Positions 1 through 8,825 of a DNA stretch of 16,253 nt are shown here, piece after piece; the stretch's first letter is position 1; the number at the start of each line of letters is the position of its first letter. Source of the DNA: Funneliformis mosseae. Lineage: Eukaryota; Glomeromycota; Glomeromycetes; Glomerales; Glomeraceae. Under the pieces are notes generated by a model. It was not told the origin of the DNA. It made no database searches and was given only the letters and a program-made list of their open reading frames with translations. The translations under genes and the position numbers were made by a program. The stretch covers positions 1 through 16,253 of the forward strand of contig CAJVPP010002119.1 of NCBI GenBank assembly GCA_910592005.1. Direction: 5' to 3'.

Positions 1-83
1 CGCCGCCTTAATTGTCAAAAAATTGCAATTTTAAAATTTGTGTTCGGGTGATGCAATACTTTTGACCGCCACTGTAATACAGT
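1..83. mobile_element. Possible end of a Tc1/mariner-like element
   Basis: On the minus strand this reads inward from a TA at about 82-83 as CAGTGGCGGTCAAAAGTATT, which resembles the CAGTG...CAAAAGTATT ends of many Tc1-type elements. An imperfect inverted repeat is also visible (GTCAAAA plus ATTGC near 14-28, GCAAT plus TTTTGAC near 53-66). The rest of the element would lie left of the window, so neither the second end nor a target duplication can be checked. Assignment is by resemblance only. Confidence 0.35.
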
Positions 84-217
84 ATATATTTATAAAATTA
101 ATTTTAAAAAAAATTTAATTTTTCATAAATAAATCCGAAAAGAATTTATAGTAAATAAGCAGGCAAATTTGTCTGCAAACCCTACAATTAAGGTATTAAT
201 TAAAAATTTCTAATAAT

Positions 218-312
218 ATTGTGATTTTCATCTGAAGTTGAAATTCAGACGATCTTTCGGTTGTCTGAAATTGGAATCCCAATTTTAGGATGAAAATCAA
301 TTTCAGTCACAA
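218..312. repeat. Small foldback hairpin
   Basis: GATTTTCATC (223-232) is repeated in perfect reverse complement at 289-298. Inside it TTCAGAC (244-250) pairs with GTCTGAA (263-269). TTGTGA and TCACAA close the outer ends, with an insertion in the right arm. The structure could be a decayed miniature inverted-repeat element or a chance hairpin; no target duplication is clear. Confidence 0.4.
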
Positions 313-867
313 CACTGTAAAAATAGAACAGAATTCCATATTCTGGATATTCTGGGAACAGTGGTAAAAAATATTGTTGATCTTCTCCAGCTATAGCTAG
401 AAATATTCTTTAATATTGTACGTAAAAAAATATTTTTTTTTTTTTTTTTTTTTTTTTGTTTGCTTATCTGAAAGTTTAGAACATTATACTTTTTTTTAAA
501 GTATGATAAACCAAATTGAAAATTGTTGCAAAGAAAATTACTACGATGTGTGTGGATAAAATCCACCATGCTTTAATATACGTCGAAGATATACGGTAAT
601 TCATTACTGCAGTGAGTACGAGGACGATTATCGTGACCATTATCTTTTTTGTTAGTGCATTTTCAACGAATTTAGAATTAATACATCCAATTTAAATGGG
701 TTTCGGAAATCGCCATATAGCAAATCTCGGAAATGAACTCTAATAAAAGGTATTAAAAGGTATTCTATTATATTCCACGTTTCGTTTCACAAGATAATCC
801 ATCAACCGAATGAAATGAAAAAAAAATAAAGTTCGAGATTTCGTTTTAAACGTAACACATTTTTTTT
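313..867. other. Intergenic region upstream of the first P450
   Basis: This AT-rich stretch contains a long poly-T run near 432-457 and no supportable gene. A short open stretch near 585-650 on the plus strand reads Glu/Asp/Tyr-rich, but it lacks a start and supporting splice sites, so it is not annotated as an exon. Confidence 0.5.
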
Positions 868-875
868 TATATAAA
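868..875 (+). promoter_or_regulatory. TATA-like box of the first P450 gene
   Basis: TATATAAA lies about 70 bases before the chosen ATG at 946. The second P450 gene has a TATA-rich block at the same distance from its start, which supports both the box and the choice of start codon. AT-rich context makes chance matches common. Confidence 0.4.
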
Positions 876-945
876 TGAAAATTTTTTGGTAAATGGCATG
901 ATTATTATTATTTTTTTTTCCTTTTTTTTTTTTCACTTGATAAAG

Positions 946-2030
946 ATGAATTTAATAGTACAACTTGTTATCCTTGGAATAATTTTTATTATTTCATCAA
1001 AATTATTACGTGGAAAACAGCAATTAAACTTAAACGAGCCACCTTTAATACCCTATAAATATCCAATAATTGGGCATACATTTGATTATTATAGAGATAC
1101 GGAAAAATTTATCAAAAAATGTAGTGAAGAGTATGGAGAAATTTTTTCGTTATATGTATTTGGTAAAGTGATAACCTTTGTAGGCAAAGAACTTTATCCC
1201 GAAGTTTTCAAGAGTCACAAAGATTTTGATTTTGATATTGCCTTCAAAGAAAAATTTCCCCTAGAAAGATTTATGAATCGTCCGGATAAATTTTTTGCCC
1301 CTTTACCTAAAATAATATTTACCTTTTTATCACAATCATTATCATCATATGCCGAAAGAGTTCAAAAGACACTTATTGAAGCTATTGATGAATTAATCGG
1401 TGACGGTAAAGTCATACAAAACCCTCTGAATACTTTTCAATTAATCATCGCAAGACCAATCGCAGCATGTTTAGTCGGTGAAGAATTTTCTGATGATAAA
1501 GAATTGGTAAATACCGTAGCTTATGCTACCAGTGATTTGGTTCCATACTTATCGTTTCCACCCTTTTTGAGCTTCATTCATCCGTTATTACACAAGGAAT
1601 TTTTAGTGTAAGTACGGTTTCAAATTAATTGCGAATGTCGAGTTAAAGAGTCTAAATCCTATATGCTTTTTCTTGAACAGGTTATACTTTCAATTCTATA
1701 ATCCCTTCAAAGTGCATAGGGATGTAATTAAACGAAAGGTTTCACCTATTGTCGAAAGAAGATTACACAGCATGAAAACGAACAAATCCTATGTTCCTCC
1801 TGTTGACATATTACAAAAACTTATCGAACTTTTAAGTCAAGATTATACAATCGACATCGACGTTTTAACTGATTACGTTATTGTTGCTATATTTGCTGCG
1901 GTGCATACAACTTCAACTTTCCTCCTCAACTCTTTACATCGTAAGTGATCAACAAGAGAGAAGGTTTTCTTATATAACAAAAAAGTATGTGTACTGATTG
2001 TTTGTTTTAAAATATTAAATTTTTTATTCC

Positions 2031-2065
<35 letters not shown>

Positions 2066-2702
2066 ATGCAAATTATCCACAATTCCAAAAAGAATTATTA
2101 GAAGAACAAGAACGATTATTAAAAAGTAAAAATGGAAAGACCTATTATACTACTGAAGACATTGATAAATTGGTTTATCTGGACAGCTTTTTTAAAGAAA
2201 CGTTAAGATTATCCACAAGCATAGTTTACTTTGAACACATGACGCTTAATTCTCATTTTACCTTTTCGAATGGTTATCAAGTTCCAAAGGGTATGTAAAG
2301 TAAAAAAAAAAAAATCGTTTATTTAATCCTACCCTTATAAACCTGACCAAATTAATTATTTTTTTTCATATAGATCGATTTGTTTATATTCGAGTACAAG
2401 AAATTCATCGCGATGAAGAATTACAAGGTCAAAATCCAAAGGAATTTAACCCCTTCCGTCATCTAGGAAAATCACTCGCAGCACACGTAGAAAAAAACTT
2501 TATTGCATTTAGTTTCGGTAAACATGCATGTCCTGGTCGTTATTTCGCTGCAAATGAAATTAAAAGCGCTTTACATTATTTAATTTTAAATTATAATATT
2601 AAACATCTTGATGATAAAAAAGTTTATCCAAAAATCAAGGGTCCTTTCAGGTTTGCTAGTGATGAAGGTTTAGTATTGGAAAGAAAAGGAAACAATGTGT
2701 AA
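946..2702 (+). CDS. Cytochrome P450 monooxygenase, 4 exons, 492 aa
   Basis: Exons 946-1607, 1681-1940, 2063-2290 and 2374-2702 join in frame with GTAAGT or GTATGT donors and AG acceptors. The product is a microsomal-type haem-thiolate monooxygenase. It has an N-terminal membrane anchor (about residues 2-20), a proline-rich hinge (32-40, EPPLIPYKYP), an I-helix motif AAVHTT (293-298), the K-helix ExxR pair (E353, R356), FNPFRH in the PERF-region position (408-413) and the haem loop FSFGKHACPGR with Cys436 as the iron ligand. Length is normal for the family. It would act at the ER with a P450 reductase; the substrate cannot be read from sequence. An in-frame ATG at 886 would add 20 residues encoded largely by a poly-T run, so 946 is preferred. 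The usual acidic I-helix residue is His296. Intron 2 ends in a long poly-T tract. Confidence 0.9.
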
Positions 2703-2899
2703 TTAGAAAATCTATTGTATTTTCATTTTCAATTTTTCTTAAACGTTGAAAGAAAATTAAAAAACGTCGTCATAATAATATTAATTGGGAGGCTAAAACT
2801 AATATAAAGAACACAACAATAGTCTAATCTTTCAGTTTACGAAAAAAAATTAATTATTTTCCATTTTCGAATTTTCTTTCTTCAACGCCTGTGCAAATT

Positions 2900-2909
2900 A
2901 ATAAATAAA
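2900..2909 (+). terminator. Polyadenylation signals of the first P450 gene
   Basis: Two overlapping AATAAA hexamers (2900-2905 and 2904-2909) lie about 200 bases after the stop codon at 2702, a plausible 3' UTR length. AATAAA is frequent by chance in such AT-rich sequence. Confidence 0.35.
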
Positions 2910-3666
2910 CTGTATATGAAAAAATTTTTTTTAAAGAACAATAAATATAAAAATACGTGGTTGTAACATATTTAAAAATCTTTTCTTTTTAATACGAACA
3001 TAAATTCATTACATCATACTTTCTTTCTGGTAATATTTAGAATAAATGGAATAAATGAGTTTTTTTTGGTCATTCATTTAGTATACAGTACCCGAACTAG
3101 AAGGTGCAGGAACCCAGCCAGAACCCGGTCCATAGTTGCCGATCTTTTTTTTTTTTAAAAAAACAAAAAGGAAATAAAAAGTCAAATTTAATCAATAAAG
3201 AGGAGTATTAAAATGTCAAGAAAAAAAAGCAGGAATGGTTAAGGTTGGAGATGGTATTTAGTGCACATCAATAATGTTTTTATCGTTTTTATTTTCTATA
3301 AAAATTTGATAAACTATTCTTGTATTTGTAAAATAAAATAATAACAGCATAAATTAATTATAATGAGCTTCAAATTTGGACTCATGCAGGCCTCTAATCC
3401 GAACCATTTTTTCCATTTTTAGATTTTTTAAAATGCTATTAGTTCTATTACAGGTAACAATGATCTAAAAAAAATTGTTACAATTTATTTAAAAATTTTT
3501 TATTCAAAATGTTAAAATTAATCATCCTGAAAGACGCGTATAAATGTATTTTTAATAAAAAATAAAAAAATAAAAATAAAGAAATATCTATGCTGTGGAT
3601 TCTCACGACCGCAGGTTAGTCGCCGTTACGCAATGAGTGAAGTAATGATGAAGAATGGAATATTTC
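2910..3666. other. Spacer between convergent P450 genes with GC-richer islands
   Basis: Mostly poly-A/T sequence, but two short islands stand out. At 3078-3146 the minus strand is open to a TAA and reads GNYGPGSGWVPAPSSSGTVY; the plus strand there is also briefly open and ends at a TAG. At about 3590-3645 a second GC-richer patch is open on the plus strand. Neither resembles the P450s. They may be terminal-exon debris from another gene; no complete gene can be assembled. Confidence 0.4.
3484..3504 (-). terminator. Possible polyadenylation signals of the second P450 gene
   Basis: On the minus strand AATAAA occurs at 3504-3499 and again at 3489-3484, about 163-183 bases after the stop codon at 3667-3669. 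The placement is reasonable, but the composition makes this weak evidence. Confidence 0.3.
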
Positions 3667-5917
3667 TCAAGGCAAAGCCATTTTTTTCAAATTTTTCTTT
3701 TCAAATATTAATCTTTTATCACTATTAGGAACTTTGTAAGGTCCCACAATTTTAGCCATAACCTTTTCATCATTAATAGTTCTAATGTTATATTTTAATA
3801 ATAAGAAATGTAAAGCCAATTTTATCCCATTAATAGCAAAACATCGCCCCGGGCACGCATGTTTACCCAATCCAAATGTAATGAGACTCTTATCTATTCT
3901 TGCTGCAGGTAAATTTCTCTCAAAATGCCTGAAAGGATTGAATTCATGTGGATTTTGACCTTGTAATTCTTCATCATAATGTATTCCTTGCGCGTGAATA
4001 TAAACTATTCGACCTATAAAAAACCTTTTAAGTTTATTTTTTTTAATTTTTTAAAAAAAAAATTGTATATTAAATTACCTTCGGGAACTTGATATCCATT
4101 GGAAAAGGTGTAATGAGATGAAAGAGTTTTATGTTCTAATGTAACTAATATTGAAAATAATTATTTTAGCCTTTAAAAATACTACGCACGTTATTGAACT
4201 TAAATACCCACCAATATGAATGTTCATCCTTAAAGTTTCTCTAATAAAACTATCCAATTTTTTCATTTTATTGATTTGATCAAGATTATAAGTACTTCCA
4301 TCATATAATTTCTCTTGTTCATCCAACAACTCTTTTTGAAATTGTAGATGATTTGCAAATTCTAGGTGAAAAAAAAAAATTGTATTTATTTATTTAAAAA
4401 GATTAATAATAAATTTTGCAAAGATTTTTTTTTTTTTAAAAAAAAACAAGTTGTTTGATACCTTGTACACCGAAAGTTAGAAACGTGGACATATTATGTA
4501 CAGAAGCAAATATATTAACAATAAGAAAATCTGTTACAACATCAACATCAACCGTGTAACCCTTGCGAAAAGCGTTAATGAAATGTTGTAACATATCAAC
4601 CTAATCACAAAAAAAATTGCGATATATAAGCGAAAATTCGATTTGATCACAACATGACATATATATATTACCTGAGGAGCACAAGCATCTCCTAGTTTTT
4701 TCATATAATTCATTCTTTTCTCAATTATAGGAGCAACCTTTCGTTTAATTACTTCTCTGTGCTTTATTAAAGGGTTGCTTAAATAACGAAACTTTATTCT
4801 AATGCGAAAAAAATAAATATATTAAACACAAATTTGTTAGAAAGTCTGGCTTTCCGCGTTTTTCTTGCATCACGCGCTGTCGCTCCAGTACCGCATCTAC
4901 AAATGTTTTACAACGGTCCAGACCCACAATTTCAATAATCTTATGTAAAGATGGTGCTTACATGATGAAATTCTTATGTATTACCGGATGAATAAAATTT
5001 AGGAAAGGTGGAATTGACAAATATGTCATGAGATCGCTTGTAGCGCAGGCAAATGAATTTATCAATTCTTCATCATCGCACAATTCCTATTAATAAATAA
5101 ACAGTTAACGTTAATCCATAAGAACAAATATTTACATTTATTTATCTTTTACATACCTCACCAACCATTGCCGCGACCATTGGTCTTGCAATAGTATATT
5201 GAAAGAATTTTAAGGGAGATTGTAATACTTAAAATGTGGCAAAAAAATATTAGAAATTCGATTGGTTCCCTCCTCAATTTCCTTTTAAGGAATGCCGATT
5301 TGTCTTTACCTTTTCCATCACCGATTAATTCATCGATAGTTTTAATTAATTGTCTTTGAATTCGTTCGGTATATAAGTTGAATTCCTTTGAAACTTTTAT
5401 CTGAGTCGATGCAGATACATTTCGAAAAAACTTTCGTGGCCGATACAAAAAGTCATCTATAGGAAAGATCTATCACCGTTGTTAAAACTTCAAAACTATT
5501 GACGTGGCAGCTTTTCCTAGAAAAATTTCTTAATTGGTACATACATCTCTGTGCGCATCTCCAAAATCGAACGTTTCATGATTCTTGAAAATTTCAGGAC
5601 AAAGCTCTTTACCTACGATAGTTATTACTCTACCAAACACGTATAATGAAAATATTTCTCCATACTCTTCACGACATTTTTTAATAAGAGTTTCGTTTTC
5701 TGTATAAAATTCAATTGTATGTCCAATAATTGGATATTTATAAGGTACAAGTGGCGGTTCCGTCTAAGCATAAAAGTTTAGTGAACTTACATTTAAAACT
5801 TTTTAAACGAGAGAATCATAAAAGATTAACTACCAATTTCAATCGTTGACTATTCCTCAGCCAAATAAATGTTATCAACAAAGTTAATCCAAGAACAAGG
5901 TTTGCGATCGGGTCCAT
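3667..5917 (-). CDS. Cytochrome P450 monooxygenase, 10 exons, 495 aa
   Basis: Exons in transcript order are 5917-5834, 5763-5545, 5469-5310, 5227-5157, 5086-4962, 4798-4672, 4600-4462, 4361-4212, 4144-4079 and 4013-3667. All nine introns (65-163 bases) are GT-AG and the joins keep frame. The product aligns along its whole length with the neighbouring P450. It has an anchor helix (about 5-20), EPPLVPYKYPIIGH after intron 1, ExxR (E350, R353), FNPFRH (405-410) and the haem loop FGLGKHACPGR with Cys434. The I-helix motif is ASVHNM (294-299), so the usually conserved threonine is Asn298. Intron 8 uses a GTGGGT donor, chosen because it restores the IV-x-x-EH match to the paralogue. The start ATGG has A at -3. 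Substrate is unknown; an ER location with a P450 reductase partner is expected from the family. Confidence 0.9.
4831..4957 (-). other. Coding-like fragment inside intron 5 of the second P450
   Basis: Intron 5 (4799-4961, 163 bases) is the longest in the gene. It contains a stretch of clearly higher GC than the other introns, open for about 40 codons on the gene's strand. It reads like real protein, for example GLDRCKTFVDAVLERQRVMQ. The frame starts just after the UAA formed by the splice donor and runs to the acceptor. The paralogue has nothing similar at this place. It could be an inserted gene fragment or an old alternative exon; I do not recognise the family. Confidence 0.45.
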
Positions 5918-5985
5918 TTTTGTTTTTTAATAATAATGATAATAAAAAGGAAAGGAATATTCAAATAATAAGGGAATCAAACGAA

Positions 5986-5996
5986 TTTATATTATA
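5986..5996 (-). promoter_or_regulatory. TATA-like block of the second P450 gene
   Basis: The minus strand reads TATAATATAAA about 70 bases upstream of the ATG at 5917, matching the distance of the TATA-like box in the convergent paralogue. Part of the sequence just upstream (AATGAATCTAATTCGTTTCA) recurs at about 7652-7671, next to one of the decayed gene copies. Confidence 0.4.
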
Positions 5997-6363
5997 GCAA
6001 ATGAATCTAATTCGTTTCAAATTTATTACACACTTTGAAGTCTCATGATATGAGACATCATCAATAGAAATGCACAATCTTACTTGTTTAATTTATTTAC
6101 TGTGCGCACAAAAGGATATATAACAATGAATAACTAACTTTCCCAACATGGTATAACTTTAAAACGAATTAGTCAATCAATTCTTAATATAGAATATGCA
6201 AACGCGATTTTATTATTTCTCATTTTATGAAATAAATTATCTTGAAAATAACAAATAACCAGAACTTAATTGGGTCCTTTATATTAAGTTTCTAATTATA
6301 TGGTCTATAGGCGGCGTTTTTGTGTTGATTTAATGCAGCCTTGCACGCCAAAGAGATTTTTTG

Positions 6364-6396
6364 GCCATTTTGGCCGTTGCCAATGGCCAAAATGGC
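6364..6396. repeat. Perfect 12-bp inverted repeat GCCATTTTGGCC
   Basis: GCCATTTTGGCC (6364-6375) and GGCCAAAATGGC (6385-6396) are perfect reverse complements around a 9-base loop. Further GGCC and GCCAAA words lie around them, up to CCGGCCAAC near 6471-6479. In this AT-rich background the block is conspicuous. It may be a repeat end or a protein-binding palindrome; no element boundary is clear. Confidence 0.55.
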
Positions 6397-6504
6397 AAGC
6401 AGCCAAATTTCAGCCAAATAACTAGGTATTAATAAATGTATTGATATTAATATTTATTTGGCCACTTTGACCGGCCAACACTGATTTATTTGTATAAAGA
6501 GCAT

Positions 6505-6635
6505 ATTAACTACCAATTTCAATCATTGAATTGCACACATCAAATAAATGATGGCAAAATTAATCAAGAACAAGATTTATGGTCAAATCCATTATATTTT
6601 CATGAAAATGCACCATCTCATTTGTTAATTTGTCC
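6505..6635 (-). pseudogene. Decayed copy of the P450 5' end (relic B)
   Basis: 6505-6602 matches the intron 1 start, exon 1 and start-codon region of the intact P450 (5824-5920): shared words include ATTAACTACCAATTTCAATC, CAAATAAATG and AATCAAGAACAAG. The old start codon survives at 6602-6600, but a one-base loss stops the frame after about ten codons (MDLTINLVLD). About 6606-6635 then matches sequence further upstream of the intact gene (6068-6092), so some 150 bases between were lost. The remaining exons are absent. Confidence 0.7.
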
Positions 6636-6709
6636 GGAGCGAAGCGAAGGACAATATACGTCTATGCGCTATGAAAAATTTTTCGGTCACGTGATAATTG
6701 CGTTTCTTT
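6636..6709. repeat. Repeat-like flank containing a transposon-end look-alike
   Basis: After relic B the sequence becomes GC-richer (CCGGAGCGAAGCGAAGG at about 6632-6650). At 6672-6696 it reads GAAAAATTTTTCGGTCACGT..., matching the terminal repeat of the adjacent 188-bp element at about 22 of 25 positions in the same orientation. The element may therefore have inserted next to or into an older relative. Position 6701-6709 is its left target duplication. Confidence 0.45.
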
Positions 6710-6906
6710 AACTACCCAGAAAAATTCTTCGATCATGTGATCCAAAATTATTTATCACCTGTGTCACACCTTTCGCGTTTTCCATTGATTGTCACGCAAT
6801 AAACATCACATCCTTAGATTTAGGGTTAGGCCAGAGTTTATGGATTAGCATAATGCGGGCCAAATATCACATGATCGAAGAATTTTTCTGGGTAGTTCGT
6901 TTCTTT
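6701..6906. mobile_element. MITE with 32-bp TIRs and 9-bp target duplication
   Basis: 6710-6741 and 6866-6897 are perfect 32-bp inverted repeats beginning AACTACCCAGAAAAATTC. The element is 188 bp, too short to encode a transposase. It is bounded on both sides by the direct repeat CGTTTCTTT (6701-6709 and 6898-6906), a 9-bp target-site duplication. Nine-base duplications with long terminal repeats are typical of Mutator-like elements, so this is probably a non-autonomous MULE-type MITE mobilised from elsewhere. The identical TIRs and exact duplication suggest a fairly recent insertion. Confidence 0.85.
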
Positions 6907-7154
6907 GTCCATCCACGTGATATTAAACCAATGAAATCTCCGGTTTTTGATCGCTCGGGACTCAACAACGGTTCCCGTTTCCTAGTTTAATGTCAATAAT
7001 CAAAATAGCATAGCTCTTTAACTTTAAATGAAATCTCAATTTCTTTCGCAAACGCGGACGTCATGATGAAAATCCTTTTTTTTTTTTTTTTTGAAAAGAT
7101 ATCTGATGCCAAGCAAAGTATAAATTAAAAATCATCCAGAATTTAAATCAGTAG
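6907..7154. other. Intergenic, no gene seen
   Basis: This stretch follows the MITE and contains a poly-T run near 7077-7092. A patch near 7055-7080 faintly resembles part of P450 exon 2, but it is too short to assign. Confidence 0.4.
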
Positions 7155-7335
7155 TTAACTTTATAAATTCAATTGTATATGAGGTACAAGTGTCAAGTAT
7201 AAATTCCAAACTATTAATTAATTAGTTTGGTGTTTATTAATTTAACGAGCGAACAATAAAATGATTAAATTCTTAATAATTTCAATGGTTTGAATTTACG
7301 CAGCCAAATAAATGATGGTAGTGCATTATCAATGA
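7155..7335 (-). pseudogene. Decayed copy of the P450 5' end (relic C)
   Basis: The order of similarity matches the intact gene from exon 2 back into exon 1: AAATTCAATTGTAT and AGGTACAAGTG (exon 2 region, compare 5707-5752), TTTAACGAGCGAA (intron 1, compare 5801-5813), AATTTCAAT and CAGCCAAATAAATG (exon 1, compare 5859-5872). Internal deletions have removed the conserved PYKYPIIGH codons. No open frame remains. Confidence 0.6.
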
Positions 7336-7514
7336 TAACTTTAATTGACATTTCAAGTCGATCAACCCCAAATATAACCTAGTTAGTCCAGTTCGCAATG
7401 TATGAAAAACCACCTTGTTTATTAGCAAAAAAAAAAAAATTTTAATAAAAGTTTTATGAATTGGCCTTAACTGGACCCGGAGAAGTTATCTTTAAATTTG
7501 GATATCAGATATAT

Positions 7515-7675
7515 AAGTGTTCAAGTATAAATTTCAGTCACCTTTTCATTTAATTTATTTTTAATGAGCGAATAATAAAATATTAATTTCAATCGTTGAC
7601 TTATACGCTTGCAAAATATATGAATGAATTCAATAATAAGATTTAGGATAATGAATCTAATTCGTTTCAGATTGG
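7515..7675 (-). pseudogene. Decayed copy of the P450 5' end (relic D)
   Basis: TCAAGTATAAATT followed by an ATGAGCGAATAATAAAAT block parallels relic C. AATTTCAATCGTTGACT is identical to the intact gene's exon 1 border (5835-5851), and AATGAATCTAATTCGTTTCA repeats its upstream sequence (about 6001-6020). The relic thus spans intron 1, exon 1 and upstream sequence of a third decayed copy, oriented like the intact gene. Confidence 0.6.
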
Positions 7676-8082
7676 ATCCCAACATCTCTCTCACTAATTT
7701 TTGTGCACCATAAAATTTTACAATTGATCAAATCTTAACAGGTTTCGAGTTTCTCATGAAAAGCGGCAAAGATTTCCCAGAATAACTTGTTTTTGGAATG
7801 AATTACCTTAAAATCTTGATGCCAAGAAATTGACGACTTCTTGTAAAATAAGGATCCCTAATTGAGGTCTTTGGATACTACACTTTCCATTGTCATAAAA
7901 ATTTTACCCAATATTTTGATTACAAGGGATAATCCAATTTGGATTACTACAAGGTTCAATTATTAATCTAATCTATTCGTAGTACAGAATACAAATTTAG
8001 TAAATTTAGACGTGATCATACACTATATGCCATCCCTTGAATAAAAAAAGGAAAAAAAATATATATATACTCTCTTTTTATA
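7676..8082. other. Intergenic region upstream of the small membrane-protein gene
   Basis: No gene is seen. TAATCCAA/TTGGATTA (7930-7946) forms a small palindrome. TATA-like sequence occurs at about 8022-8028 and as an AT run at 8059-8069; the second is only about 15 bases from the ATG at 8083, so the first is the likelier core promoter. Confidence 0.4.
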
Positions 8083-8679
8083 ATGTCACGAAGAAAACAA
8101 CCAAACTCAAATATATCTAATGCTTCATCATCAATAGACGAAGTTGAATTAATATTTTCAAATAAGAAAACATTCCAAATGTTAAAATCACAAATTTTAA
8201 CAAACAATGATGGAAAGCTAACAAGGTTTATTGAAGATACAATACGTTACTTAAATGTTTTTAATTATCCTTATGAAATGTTTTATTACGTTGGAAAGGA
8301 TGATAAAGAAATTTGTTATTCGATACGTTCCGATGATAATGCTACTAAAGGCATTGAAGATTTATTGAAGGAATTAATCATTTCTGATAAAGGAAAGAAA
8401 ATTGATAAAATTTATTTTTTGGCAGATAAAAAGGTATTAAAAGTTCGAAAATTTTCTTTTTTTCTTTTTATTTTACAAATGAATTAATTAACTAAGGTAT
8501 AACTTAATATTTAGTGTGGAATTAAAACATTTCTTTATTATAATTTTGATCTTGTCATTTTCTTTTCATTTATATCAAGTTTAATGTGGTATATTATTAA
8601 TGCAAGTCCAAAGTCAAAATATTTTTTATTTATTATTGGAATTATTTTTATTTATAGAATATTCAAGTATATGAAATAG
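8083..8679 (+). CDS. Uncharacterised small protein with two C-terminal membrane spans, 2 exons, 171 aa
   Basis: I do not recognise this family. Exon 1 is 8083-8433. A GTATTA donor and a TTTAG acceptor (intron 8434-8514, 81 bases, with a TTAACTAA branch-like motif) join in phase 0 to exon 2, 8515-8679. Residues 1-20 are Ser/Asn-rich and basic. Residues 20-117 look like a soluble alpha/beta domain with charged helices (ESxDR-type composition) and aromatic YPYEMFYYVG (62-71). Exon 2 encodes two hydrophobic segments, about 128-147 and 153-167, split by a short SPKSK turn, ending FKYMK. Without splicing the frame would end at 8487 with a poly-T-encoded Phe-rich tail, which is why the spliced model is preferred. 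The protein is probably anchored in a membrane with its N-terminal domain in the cytosol. Existence is likely, the splice model less certain. Confidence 0.6.
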
Positions 8680-8819
8680 ATTTTTTGAAATTTTACGATT
8701 TCAATTTTAGCAATTATTCTGCATCTTCTCTCACTTTCTTCAACTTTTCTGACTGGGTCAATGTGATGAATTCTAATAGATTTAACAAAATATATCATTA
8801 TTTAATATTAAAAAAAAAA

Positions 8820-8825
8820 AATAAA
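8820..8825 (+). terminator. Possible polyadenylation signal
   Basis: AATAAA lies about 140 bases after the stop at 8677-8679 of the small membrane-protein gene, within a poly-A stretch. Weak evidence on its own. Confidence 0.3.

Noticed and set aside
886..945. Upstream in-frame ATG extending the first P450 by 20 residues
   Set aside because: The extension is mostly poly-T-encoded Ile/Phe, duplicates the anchor helix and is absent from the paralogue.
6490..6711. Plus-strand open frame of 73 codons
   Set aside because: It runs through relic B on the opposite strand to the original gene and into repeat sequence; it is a by-product of decay.
8016..8207. Minus-strand open frame overlapping the start of the small membrane-protein gene
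   Set aside because: Antisense shadow; its tail is encoded by AT-repeat sequence and it has no independent support.
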